64,000 bases of DNA from Siminovitchia fortis (lineage in GTDB: Bacteria > Bacillota > Bacilli > Bacillales > Bacillaceae_C), in contig NZ_QYTU02000013.1 of assembly GCF_003605365.2 (NCBI RefSeq), positions 1-64,000 on the forward strand, written 5' to 3'. The position numbers and the translations under genes are program-made. This document shows positions 1 to 8,187 of this stretch, piece by piece (position 1 is the stretch's first letter; every line of letters starts with the position of its first letter). The notes under the pieces are model-generated. The model saw only the letters and a program-made list of their open reading frames with translations, did no database searches and was not told where the DNA came from.

Positions 1-157
1 GTCTTTTTTTCTTCAAATAGAATCAGCAGTAATCTGAATATTCAATCACTTACCCTGGGTATGGAAAATCAATGTTTGACTATGCTTTTTATTCTTTATG
101 CAACGCTAGTGGGAAATTATAAAATGCTCAGGTTGTGAGTAACTTATTTGTCACTTA

Positions 158-310
158 GTGCTACGTCCGGCTCCAGCGCCTATCGACTAGCAGACTTCAC
201 GCTTCTTCCTACGATAAGTCAACATCGCTCCGCTGCGCTGCGCGTGTTTCCTTTATCTCGTCAGAAGCGCTCCAGTCTGTACGTCGATAAACAGGCGCTT
301 GCGCCTTTGT
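158..310. repeat. Bacillus-type intergenic repeat element
   Basis: This GC-richer stretch contains the 'CTCCAGCGCCTA' type start that I recognise from a repeat scattered between genes in many Bacillus-group genomes. Its two ends are inverted: GCGCC-TATCGAC at 176-187 is answered by GTCGATA at 283-289 and AGGCGC at 293-298, so the transcript could fold into a long hairpin. A 99-codon open frame runs through it, but it has no ribosome site and follows the repeat, so I do not call a gene. The identification as a family repeat is from memory. Confidence 0.6.
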
Positions 311-459
311 TCTTAACGCCGGCAAGCAGATTATATATGCCTTTTGGCAGGGGGCTTCCGGTTGCTTTTTTATCGAAGTCCAAACTTGCACAAAGTAACT
401 TAGTACTAAAAAACAATAATATGCCTGTTTCTTTGGAACTGTTTTAAAGGGTTTTTATT

Positions 460-632
460 CTAATATTTGGATAAATCTGATAAGATTCCATTAGACAATG
501 TTTGCTTATCTCCAATCATAAACGCCATCTTTCTTCTTAAATCGGAACAAATGGAAAATGCTTCAACCTTTTCGACATTAGGATATTCGTCAAGCCCTCC
601 CAAAAGAAACCACTTTTTTGTTTTTTAATATA
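460..632 (-). pseudogene. 3' remnant of an unidentified gene
   Basis: On the minus strand one frame stays open for about 55 codons and ends at a TAG at 460-462. The peptide has ordinary protein composition (LGGLDEYPNVEKVEAF, then RRKMAFMIGDKQTLSNG). A stop codon lies just upstream in an A-rich stretch and there is no start codon with a ribosome site, so this looks like the tail of a truncated gene. I do not recognise the family. It could also be a chance open frame. Confidence 0.3.
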
Positions 633-668
633 ACATTTAATACACGGTTTAACTTTATTCGTTACGGA

Positions 669-762
669 GAGTTATGTGAAGGAGGTGACTAGCAGACTGT
701 AGTCATGAATTGAAGTTGTTGATGCTGTAATGGACACTGGACGATTAACCTCTACATAACTC
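669..762 (+). other. Long-range inverted repeat in the leader of the M14 peptidase gene
   Basis: GAGTTATGT at 669-677 is the exact complement of ACATAACTC at 754-762, and nearby AGG/CCT bases can extend the pairing. The left arm is followed directly by a strong ribosome-site-like GAAGGAGGTGA at 678-688 that serves no visible reading frame, since the ATG at 674 is followed at once by TGA. It may be a folded 5' leader or the remains of a small mobile repeat. I cannot tell which. Confidence 0.3.
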
Positions 763-813
763 TATTAATCAACTAAATGACAAAGAGGAAACAATTTGAG
801 AGGAGTGAGGAAG

Positions 814-2247
814 ATGTTAAAGAGACGCTTGTTTTTGGTGGTTGCAGCTCTGTTCCTTGTTTTTTCTTCCAGCGGGATAGCCGGAGCGGAGTCGGAGAGC
901 ATTGTTGGCTCTGAAATCATTCTATACGATGAAATGGTCGACATTCTTGGGCAGTTGGAAGAACAAAGTGATGGCAAACTGGATGTATTTACGCTGAGGG
1001 AAATAGGGATTGAAGAAGGAAGAAGTGAAACAGGCAAAGACCTTTATGTTGCAAAAATTGGAAATGGGGACAGAAATATTTGGGTTCAAGGACGAATCCA
1101 TGGGAATGAGCCTTATGGTACAAATGCAACACTGCGTTTGATTGAAAACCTGATAAACGAAAAAGACGTTTCTTACAAGGAAATTCTAGAAGAGTTAACT
1201 GTGTATTTTATCCCAATGTATAATGTTGATGGTGCCAATAGAAATCAGCGGGGAACGATCCTGTATGACCATGAGACTGGAGAACCCAAGCTGAATGATA
1301 GAGGACAAACAATTACGGTCGATTTGAACAGGGACTGGGTCGACGGTGGCTTTGACGCAATCGAATCAGTCGGATACTACAAATTCTGGACGCAGATCAA
1401 GCCTGAATTTATGATGGACATCCACCATCAGGGGAATAAAAACTTCTATGGGACAAATATTCCTGTGACACTGTCACTGGGAATCTCTTTAAATCCCGGA
1501 GGACCAACTCTTCCTAACCTCAAAGGCGGGGAGTATGAGGATTTGACACGTCAAGCAATGGTTACTGTATTCGATGCGCTGAAGCCATATAAAGAGTTTA
1601 CCGTTGACCAATATATCACCGGAACCAATGTCATTGATATCCGCGGCGGTGTTTCATCGGGAATGATGATGGGAATCAACTATGAAGGTCTCAATGAAGA
1701 AGGGCACAGCAACCCTGCTGTCTTTCTTGAAACATCTGGCCAATTCCTTGATGGAGAGCGGGAGCCTTTGATTCAGCAAAATATTATCGCTACTCACGCA
1801 TTTTTATCCGGGCTTGCGTCCGGAGAATTGTATAAAGCTGACCCTGAACGTTGGAACGAAGTTCCGATCCGGCCTATCAGCGGCTTCAATACTGATTATC
1901 AAGGAGTTATTCCGATTAATCCTCCACGTCCGGAAATTCCGGTGAAAGTGTCTGCAGACCACATTAAAGCGCTTGTTGAACGTTACGAAGAAATTGGAAA
2001 GTTTGCAAACAAGGGTGCTGCCCAAACATTGAAGGTACATGCCACATCCCTGAAGCATTATGAGGAGACGGGACAATATGATAAGGTCATTAAACATCTG
2101 GACGGATTTAATAAATTGATAGACCAGCAGAAAAAGACTAATTTGATGACCGATGGAACATATCAAATGCTGAAAGCCAACAGTGATTATTTGAAAGCTT
2201 TAATGGAAAAACAGAAGAATCAGGCGGTTGGCGGCAAAGCCGGCTAG
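814..2247 (+). CDS. Secreted M14 family zinc carboxypeptidase with C-terminal helical (FIMAH-like) module
   Basis: This is a predicted extracellular metallocarboxypeptidase of 477 residues. It has a signal peptide (residues 1 to about 25, ending AGA). The M14 catalytic domain spans about 50-345 and carries the zinc motif HGNE (H96, E99), a later DIHHQGN supplying the third zinc ligand, and a FLETSGQ segment holding the expected catalytic Glu. The last 90 residues form a helical module (VERYEEIGKFAN...DGFNKLIDQQ) that recurs in two other peptidases here. I chose ATG 814 because GAGGAGTGAGG lies just upstream; a TTG at 796 is in frame. M14 enzymes remove C-terminal residues from peptides. The true substrate, or cell-wall versus protein preference, is not visible. 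Confidence 0.85.
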   Translation: MLKRRLFLVVAALFLVFSSSGIAGAESESIVGSEIILYDEMVDILGQLEEQSDGKLDVFTLREIGIEEGRSETGKDLYVAKIGNGDRNIWVQGRIHGNEPYGTNATLRLIENLINEKDVSYKEILEELTVYFIPMYNVDGANRNQRGTILYDHETGEPKLNDRGQTITVDLNRDWVDGGFDAIESVGYYKFWTQIKPEFMMDIHHQGNKNFYGTNIPVTLSLGISLNPGGPTLPNLKGGEYEDLTRQAMVTVFDALKPYKEFTVDQYITGTNVIDIRGGVSSGMMMGINYEGLNEEGHSNPAVFLETSGQFLDGEREPLIQQNIIATHAFLSGLASGELYKADPERWNEVPIRPISGFNTDYQGVIPINPPRPEIPVKVSADHIKALVERYEEIGKFANKGAAQTLKVHATSLKHYEETGQYDKVIKHLDGFNKLIDQQKKTNLMTDGTYQMLKANSDYLKALMEKQKNQAVGGKAG

Positions 2248-2257
2248 AGATGATTAT

Positions 2258-2291
2258 ACCCCTGGGCTGCAACTTCAGTGCAGGGGTTTTA
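2258..2291 (+). terminator. Rho-independent terminator after the M14 peptidase
   Basis: ACCCCTG at 2258-2264 pairs with CAGGGGT at 2281-2287, with a further CTG/CAG pairing in the loop, followed by a T run. It lies 11 bases after the stop codon. Confidence 0.7.
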
Positions 2292-2499
2292 CTCTGAAAA
2301 ACTTTCGAACGGGAATAAAGAACTAGTTTTTAATAAGTAAGTCATATGAACAGTATTACTAATATACTAGCAAACGTTGTAAAAATTGTTATCTTTATAA
2401 TGCTATATAATCATTTTATTCCAAACTATAACAATCTTCTAAAAATACTGATATAATCAACGAAGAAAATCAAAAATTTTATACAAGGGGGGGAATTAA

Positions 2500-5400
2500 G
2501 TGTCTTACAGACGATTTGTGTCACATTTCTTGACGGGGACAAGCATCGTTGCTTTGACTGTATCCTCTTTTTTTGTAAACCCCGTTGAAGCAGCACCGAA
2601 AGAGGATGCAACCAAGGTGGAGTTTGAACGGAAAGCGGCGCTTGTGGAAATTGTCGTACCGGATCGGAAAGCGGTGGAGGATCTAGTAGTCAAAGGTTAC
2701 GATTTGACAGGCTATGTCAGTGACCGGAACGGGCAGCTCGAAGTGCAGGCCGTTTTAACAAAGGCTGATATTGAGGTGCTCAAACTAAAAGGGTATAAAG
2801 TGACAGTTATTCAAACTGCTGAAGAAGGCGAAAAGCTATTAAGGCAGCAGGAACAAACAGAAAAACAGAAACGCCAACCGGCACAGCAGGAAGACAAGAT
2901 TAAGGTGTTCCGGGCGGATTACTTCAAAAATCAATCAGGACTGTTTCTGTATCTTGAAGTGAAGTCAAGTGCAGGCCCGGACGTTGGCATGACGGCAGAA
3001 TGGACAGATGGCAAGGGAAATAAACAGACAGCCACAATGACCCGGAAAATTGATGCCGGAGAATATTTATATCATTACGTATTAACCGATATTGATTCTG
3101 TTCCGGAAAATGTAGTCATTACTACCAATCAGGGCGGGAAGGCCGAGACAGGTTTAAAAGAATGGATCGGCGACGGCACCCCGGCGCATGATGAGTATTT
3201 CAGCGACTTCGTTGACAAATATATGACACCTACCGAAGTAACAGAGCGAATCGAGCAGCTTGCCGAAGATTTTCCGGAGCTGGCGGAAATTGTCGCTCTT
3301 CCTGAAAAAACAAATGGATATAGAAGAAAAGCCCAGGCCACAGTCGGAAGTGTGGTGAACTCCGCTTTTGTCCTTACATCAAAGGCATGGGGACATGAAG
3401 GAGGAAACGATATTACGGTTGACATCAGACCCTCAAAAAGTGTAAATGCCGCTTTGGAGGTTATGGTCGATGGCAGCCATTTGACTGTAAATCTGGGAAA
3501 TAACAGTACATCGGATGCAGTGATCAAGGCCATTAACGAGAAAGCCGGCGATTTGGTAACTGCGACAAGGTATAGAAACTCCAACGGAACCGGCATTGTT
3601 CAGCCGCAAAGCAATATTAAGCTGACCGATAATTTAAGGGCTCCAAAAGAAGTTTCGAGAGATCCATTTGAAATAAAAGCCATTCGTATCGGCAAAGTGC
3701 GGGACGGCTCTAAACCAGGTGTCTTAGGTTATTCCCAGGAACACGCGCGTGAATGGGTAACACCGCTCGTGGCTGTTGAAACGGCAGAGCGTCTGCTCAG
3801 GAACTATCATACAGACGAAAAAACAAGAAAGCTAGTAGATAATCTGGATATTTTCATTGTTCCCAGCATGAACCCTGATGGCGGTCACTATTCATTCTAC
3901 GATTACAATATGCAGCGCAGAAATTTGACAAACCATTGCGGACCTGAAGCCTCCGACCCGGCTTACCGCAATTCATGGGGTGTCGATTTAAACAGGAACT
4001 ATAAAATAGGATCTGTATGGGACGGCTGGATCGGCGGTTCGAAAAGCTGTACATCCGATACTTTTGCCGGACCGGAACCATTCTCGGAACCGGAAGCACG
4101 GAATTTGAATTGGCTTGCGGAACAAAATCCGAACATCAAATTTGCTATGAATATTCACGCATATGGCGGATATTTCATGTGGTCACCCGGCGCCTATGAT
4201 GCAAACCGGGTAACGCTGCCTCGTCCGACAGCTGGAGAGGAAGCTTATTACTGGCAGGCGTCCGAGCATATTTTAAAAAAGATCAAAGAGCATCGCGGAA
4301 CGGTTATCTTGCCAAGCAGGACCGGGCCGATTCCTGATGTTTTATATTCAGCAGGAGGTAACTCGGCGGACACGCTTTGGTACGAGCACGGCATCTACGC
4401 ATGGAACTTTGAAGTTGGTGCAGATCTATGGGATGCCAGAACGAAGCGTTGGACAGCCGTTGGTTTCCAGCCGGCATTCAGTGAAGGGCACGCTGAAGCG
4501 ATGGAATTCGCCAATGGTTTGATCGGGATGTTTGAAGTGGCTTATGAAAATGCCAACGACGATGTCAATCCCGAATCAAAAATTGTTCCTGGAGCTGGAA
4601 CGTACAATAATCCTGTAGAAATCAAATTTGAGACGAGTGAACCGGCGACAGTCTATTATACGCTGGACGGTTCAAGACCAACGCTTAAATCCAAGGTGAT
4701 TGGGGTTGGGGGTACAAGGGAAGCTGCAGAAACAATAAAGATTGATGAAACGACAACCCTCAAATGGTTCTCAGTGGATGCCGCAGGCAATATTGAAAAC
4801 GGATACAATCCTGACGGAGACAAAAACAACTACAACGAAGCTAAAATTGTCATCGATTACTTGGAAGGAAATATAAGCGCCAAAGCAATGAAGAACCTTG
4901 TTGAACGCTTCGAATCTGAAGGTGAATTTAATGGCGCTGTTGCGGCACGTGCATTAAAAACCCACTTGACTGCTGTAGAACTCTACGAGCAGAAAAAGGA
5001 AGCGGAAAAAGTCATCAAGCATATGGGCAGCTTCAAGACCTTGATAGATCAGCAGGAAAAGGGCAAGCTTATTTCCGGAAAAGCTGCACGTATTCTAAAA
5101 GGCTACGCGGACGATTTGATAGAAAAATGGGATACGAGTTTTAATCCTGAAAAGGCGATGCAACATTTAAAACACTTAAGTGTTGATATCGGTCCAAGGG
5201 TTACAGGTACGGATGAAGAAAGGCAGGCTGCCCAATATATTCAAAATGAGTTCGAAAGACTCGGTTATGACGTTTCTGCTCAGGAATTCAGTATTAGGGA
5301 CAGGGTCAGCGGTGAACTGAAAATTGTCTCTGATAACAACAAAAAGCTTCATTCGGCGGTGTCAGCCGGTTCCGCCCAGACGGATGAAACGGGTGTAACT

Positions 5401-6372
5401 GGTGATGTCTTCCATGCAGAATTGGGCAAACCGGAGAATTTTACAGATGAAGCGGAAGGAAAGATCGCTCTCATTCAAAGAGGGGAGATCTCATTCTGGG
5501 AAAAGGTGGATAATGCGACAAAGGCGGGAGCAGCCGGCGTCATCATTTATGACAATACGGAAAGCCTTGCCCCTATCAACCCGAGCTTGGGAGATAACAA
5601 AAGCACAATTCCTGTGATGGGAATTACGCAGGCGGATGGAAAAGCACTGCTTTCGATGATTTCCTCGGGTGAAGCGAAAGTAAATTTGACAGTGCGCACA
5701 CTGACAAATCAAAAATCACAAAATGTCATTGCGGTTAAAAAGGCAAAAGGCATTGAAAATCCGGAAATCGTTTATGTTACGGCGCATTATGACAGTGTAC
5801 CCGGCTCTCCGGGAGCTAACGACAATGGATCGGGAACTGCCTCCATCCTGGAGTTGGCGAGAAACTTCAAGGACATGCCAACCAATAAAGAAATCAGATT
5901 CATCGCGTTTGGCGCGGAAGAGATTGGATTGGTCGGCTCCAGATATTACGTCGGCCAGCTGCCGAAAGAAGAGGTTGACAGAAGCTTAGTCAACTTCAAT
6001 CTGGATATGGTTGGAACGAATTGGGACAAGGCTACTCAATTGTCTGTGAATACCGGCGATGGCAACTCCAACCTTGCATGGGAGGCCGGAAAAGCGGCAG
6101 CCGGCAAGCTGGGAATTGACCAGAAAATCATGCATATGTACCGCTCAGGCGGCTCGGATCACATTCCGTTCTATGAAGCCGGTATTGATGCAGCACTTTT
6201 CATCTGGGAAGAGCCGGTCGTTCACCGCTTGGAGCCATGGTATCACACACCTGGTGACGTGATTGAAAAGGTCAGCCCGGAAAGAATGGGCATTATCGGA
6301 AGCATTATTAACCAGGCTGTAGCGGACCTCATGGCCCAAGAAAAAGTGGATCAAACGAAAAAAGCATCTTAA
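2500..6372 (+). CDS. Secreted double peptidase: M14 carboxypeptidase fused to PA-domain M28 aminopeptidase
   Basis: This is a 1290-residue exported protein with signal peptide 1-31. The M14 domain (about 230-690) has zinc motif HARE (H415, E418), third ligand H553 in NIHAYGG and catalytic E638 in NFEVGAD. An inserted beta-type segment at about 270-385 splits this domain near its start. A chitobiase-like Ig fold (EPATVYYTLDGSRPT) follows at about 705-785, then the FIMAH-like helical module at about 790-877, then an M28 domain (about 885-1287) with an inserted PA domain at about 963-1067. The M28 metal ligands are visible: H1096, D1108, EE1140-1141, D1169, H1221. Start is GTG 2500 after AGGGGGG. 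Carrying an exo-carboxypeptidase and an exo-aminopeptidase in one chain would let it trim peptides from both ends. Its M28 half is a close paralogue of the protein at 8188-9813. Confidence 0.85.
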   Translation: MSYRRFVSHFLTGTSIVALTVSSFFVNPVEAAPKEDATKVEFERKAALVEIVVPDRKAVEDLVVKGYDLTGYVSDRNGQLEVQAVLTKADIEVLKLKGYKVTVIQTAEEGEKLLRQQEQTEKQKRQPAQQEDKIKVFRADYFKNQSGLFLYLEVKSSAGPDVGMTAEWTDGKGNKQTATMTRKIDAGEYLYHYVLTDIDSVPENVVITTNQGGKAETGLKEWIGDGTPAHDEYFSDFVDKYMTPTEVTERIEQLAEDFPELAEIVALPEKTNGYRRKAQATVGSVVNSAFVLTSKAWGHEGGNDITVDIRPSKSVNAALEVMVDGSHLTVNLGNNSTSDAVIKAINEKAGDLVTATRYRNSNGTGIVQPQSNIKLTDNLRAPKEVSRDPFEIKAIRIGKVRDGSKPGVLGYSQEHAREWVTPLVAVETAERLLRNYHTDEKTRKLVDNLDIFIVPSMNPDGGHYSFYDYNMQRRNLTNHCGPEASDPAYRNSWGVDLNRNYKIGSVWDGWIGGSKSCTSDTFAGPEPFSEPEARNLNWLAEQNPNIKFAMNIHAYGGYFMWSPGAYDANRVTLPRPTAGEEAYYWQASEHILKKIKEHRGTVILPSRTGPIPDVLYSAGGNSADTLWYEHGIYAWNFEVGADLWDARTKRWTAVGFQPAFSEGHAEAMEFANGLIGMFEVAYENANDDVNPESKIVPGAGTYNNPVEIKFETSEPATVYYTLDGSRPTLKSKVIGVGGTREAAETIKIDETTTLKWFSVDAAGNIENGYNPDGDKNNYNEAKIVIDYLEGNISAKAMKNLVERFESEGEFNGAVAARALKTHLTAVELYEQKKEAEKVIKHMGSFKTLIDQQEKGKLISGKAARILKGYADDLIEKWDTSFNPEKAMQHLKHLSVDIGPRVTGTDEERQAAQYIQNEFERLGYDVSAQEFSIRDRVSGELKIVSDNNKKLHSAVSAGSAQTDETGVTGDVFHAELGKPENFTDEAEGKIALIQRGEISFWEKVDNATKAGAAGVIIYDNTESLAPINPSLGDNKSTIPVMGITQADGKALLSMISSGEAKVNLTVRTLTNQKSQNVIAVKKAKGIENPEIVYVTAHYDSVPGSPGANDNGSGTASILELARNFKDMPTNKEIRFIAFGAEEIGLVGSRYYVGQLPKEEVDRSLVNFNLDMVGTNWDKATQLSVNTGDGNSNLAWEAGKAAAGKLGIDQKIMHMYRSGGSDHIPFYEAGIDAALFIWEEPVVHRLEPWYHTPGDVIEKVSPERMGIIGSIINQAVADLMAQEKVDQTKKAS

Positions 6373-6390
6373 TTGAAAGGAGTCAGTACG

Positions 6391-6858
6391 ATGAGGGGCT
6401 ATCAAACAGTAAAAAAAGCAGCAGTTTACTTGAATAGCAATCTAGTAGTCAAGCGGCTTGCCATATTATATTTGTTGTTTTGTATTGCCTCTCTTCTGAC
6501 TACTCCTACAACTGCTCATTACACCCATGAGGAAAGTGTTCCAGGGGAAATGTCTGTCAGTGGCCAACTGGGGGAAGCTGAAGAATTCGTTACAGAGAAT
6601 GATGAGGAAGAAAAGGAAACAGACGAGGCAAATGAACCAGAGGAAAATCAGTTGAAACAAAATGAGGCTGAAAAGCCAATCGATGAAAAAAAGCCAGAAA
6701 CAGGTCAGGCAGAGCAGCAGGCCGAGAGTGATTCTAGCGGTCAAAGTGAAAAAAACGAGACAAATGAATCCCAGGCTGAAGATCAAAATGAGGCTTCCGA
6801 TCAATCCGGTGACAGCAGCAATGCCGAGGGACAGGAAAGTGGCGAAAAAGCCCCTTAA
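6391..6858 (+). CDS. Short TapA-like membrane-anchored acidic protein
   Basis: This 155-residue protein has an N-terminal basic stretch and one hydrophobic segment (about 21-40), then a tail very rich in Glu, Asn, Gln, Ser and Lys with almost no hydrophobic residues. It sits directly before sipW and a TasA-type gene, the place of tapA (yqxM) in the B. subtilis tapA-sipW-tasA operon, and TapA also ends in an acidic Lys/Glu tail. The globular middle domain of TapA is missing, so homology is not proven. The sequence after the hydrophobic segment (TTAHYTHEE) could be a SipW cleavage site. ATG 6391 is preferred over TTG 6373 because GAAAGGAG lies between them. It may anchor or nucleate the fibres. 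Function is inferred from position. Confidence 0.55.
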   Translation: MRGYQTVKKAAVYLNSNLVVKRLAILYLLFCIASLLTTPTTAHYTHEESVPGEMSVSGQLGEAEEFVTENDEEEKETDEANEPEENQLKQNEAEKPIDEKKPETGQAEQQAESDSSGQSEKNETNESQAEDQNEASDQSGDSSNAEGQESGEKAP

Positions 6859-6886
6859 TCCAAACAAAGGCTGGAGTGATTTTACA

Positions 6887-7453
6887 ATGAACTGGCAAAA
6901 GACAAAAAAAATCGTGGGAAGTATCGGATCCACTTTCATGTATATCATCCTGGCTGTGATCTTGTTCAATGTCGTCACTTCCAAAATGGCAGGGGAACCT
7001 CCCAGCATCTTCGGCTATCAAATGAAGGCTGTTCTGTCCGGGTCGATGGAACCTGGCATAAAAACCGGATCCCTTATTTTGATCAAGCAGACGGCTAATG
7101 GGGATCAATTTAAAAAAGGTGATGTCATCACTTTTATTACAGAGGAAAAAATCCTCGTAACGCATAGGATTGCCGAAGTGAAAGACGGAGGACAACGTTA
7201 TATCACAAAAGGCGACAATAATAATGGGCCTGATCTGGAACCTGTCCATATCAATAATATAGTCGGCAAATATACGGATATTACCATTCCGTATGTCGGT
7301 TATATATTTAAAATCACCGAATCGCAGCTGGGAGGAGCGCTTCTTCTGTTTTTACCGGGAATCATGCTTGTGTTCTATGGGTTGTTCAGTATTTGGCGAA
7401 CGGTACGCATGCCTGAAACCTACAAGGATGCGAAAGGCGTAGACGCCAAATGA
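6887..7453 (+). CDS. sipW: SipW-type (ER-like) signal peptidase I
   Basis: This 188-residue membrane signal peptidase has an N-terminal transmembrane helix (about 14-32), a catalytic Ser53 in VLSGSMEPG, a catalytic His93 in VTHRIAE where bacterial-type enzymes have Lys, and a C-terminal hydrophobic segment (about 148-170). The Ser/His pair marks the archaeal/ER-type S26B family, of which SipW is the Bacillus member. SipW processes TapA and TasA in B. subtilis. The two TasA/CalY proteins encoded downstream have matching signal sequences. The start is ATG 6887 after CTGGAGTG, 28 bases past the stop of the acidic protein, so co-transcription is likely. Confidence 0.92.
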   Translation: MNWQKTKKIVGSIGSTFMYIILAVILFNVVTSKMAGEPPSIFGYQMKAVLSGSMEPGIKTGSLILIKQTANGDQFKKGDVITFITEEKILVTHRIAEVKDGGQRYITKGDNNNGPDLEPVHINNIVGKYTDITIPYVGYIFKITESQLGGALLLFLPGIMLVFYGLFSIWRTVRMPETYKDAKGVDAK

Positions 7454-7513
7454 AAAAATTGGCAATACCTATCTCATTGAGATAGCAAAAATAAATTATT
7501 GGGGGAATAAAAA

Positions 7514-8101
7514 ATGTCAATGAAGAAAAAGTTTGGTATGGGTATGATGTCCGTGGCGCTGGGAGCTGCTTTGATCGGCGGAGGTACATACGCTTATTTC
7601 AGCGATGCCGAAACAACGAACAACACCTTCGCAGCGGGTACTCTTGATTTGACTCTATCTCCGACGGAAATTATTAATGTTGAAAATATTGCTCCTGGCG
7701 ATTCATTTATCCGTGACTTTGAATTAGGAAACGGAGGAACTTTGGACATTGATAAGGTATTGCTGGAAACAGATTATACCGTCAATGATCCCAAGGGAGA
7801 TAATACGGAAGATATGGCAGAGCATATTCAGGTCGAGTTCTTGTATAACGTAGATAATTTTGATGAAGTCATTTTTGAAACTACTCTAGCGGAACTAAAA
7901 GATATGACTCCGGAAGCGGTCAATCAAAATGTTTTTTATCCCGAACTTGGTGATAAGGGACTTCCGGCCGGAAAAACCCATGACCTTATAGTCAAATTTA
8001 ACTTCCTTGATGACGGAGAAGATCAAAACCAGTTCCAGGGAGATTCTCTGGAGTTGACATGGACGTTTAATGCGACGCAAAAGCCAGGCGAACAAAAATA
8101 G
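7514..8101 (+). CDS. TasA/CalY (camelysin) family biofilm matrix protein, copy 1
   Basis: This is a 195-residue exported protein. Its signal region has the family pattern GGTYAYFSDAE, with SipW cleavage expected near residue 27-29, followed by the conserved NNTFAAGTLDL and GDSF segments and a beta-sandwich domain. TasA forms the protease-resistant fibres of Bacillus biofilms. The related CalY (camelysin, about 197 residues) was described as a metallopeptidase (M73) and later as a fibre protein. Its length fits CalY better than the 261-residue TasA of B. subtilis. It follows sipW by 60 bases and has a GGGGGAA ribosome site. A paralogue lies at 10078-10662. Whether it is fibre subunit or protease cannot be settled here. 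Confidence 0.88.
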   Translation: MSMKKKFGMGMMSVALGAALIGGGTYAYFSDAETTNNTFAAGTLDLTLSPTEIINVENIAPGDSFIRDFELGNGGTLDIDKVLLETDYTVNDPKGDNTEDMAEHIQVEFLYNVDNFDEVIFETTLAELKDMTPEAVNQNVFYPELGDKGLPAGKTHDLIVKFNFLDDGEDQNQFQGDSLELTWTFNATQKPGEQK

Positions 8102-8110
8102 GGGACAAGC

Positions 8111-8140
8111 TCGGAGCAGGTGATCATCCTGCTCCGATTT
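8111..8140 (+). terminator. Hairpin after TasA/CalY copy 1
   Basis: TCGGAGCAGG at 8111-8120 pairs perfectly with CCTGCTCCGA at 8128-8137, with only a short T tract after it. It may end or attenuate the sipW transcript before the M28 gene. Confidence 0.6.
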
Positions 8141-8187
8141 AACGGAATATTTTTTCTTTTAAAAACTGAATACGAGGGGGCTTTTAT

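Noticed and set aside
148..447. 99-codon open frame at the left end
   Set aside because: It lies over the intergenic repeat and has no plausible start region.
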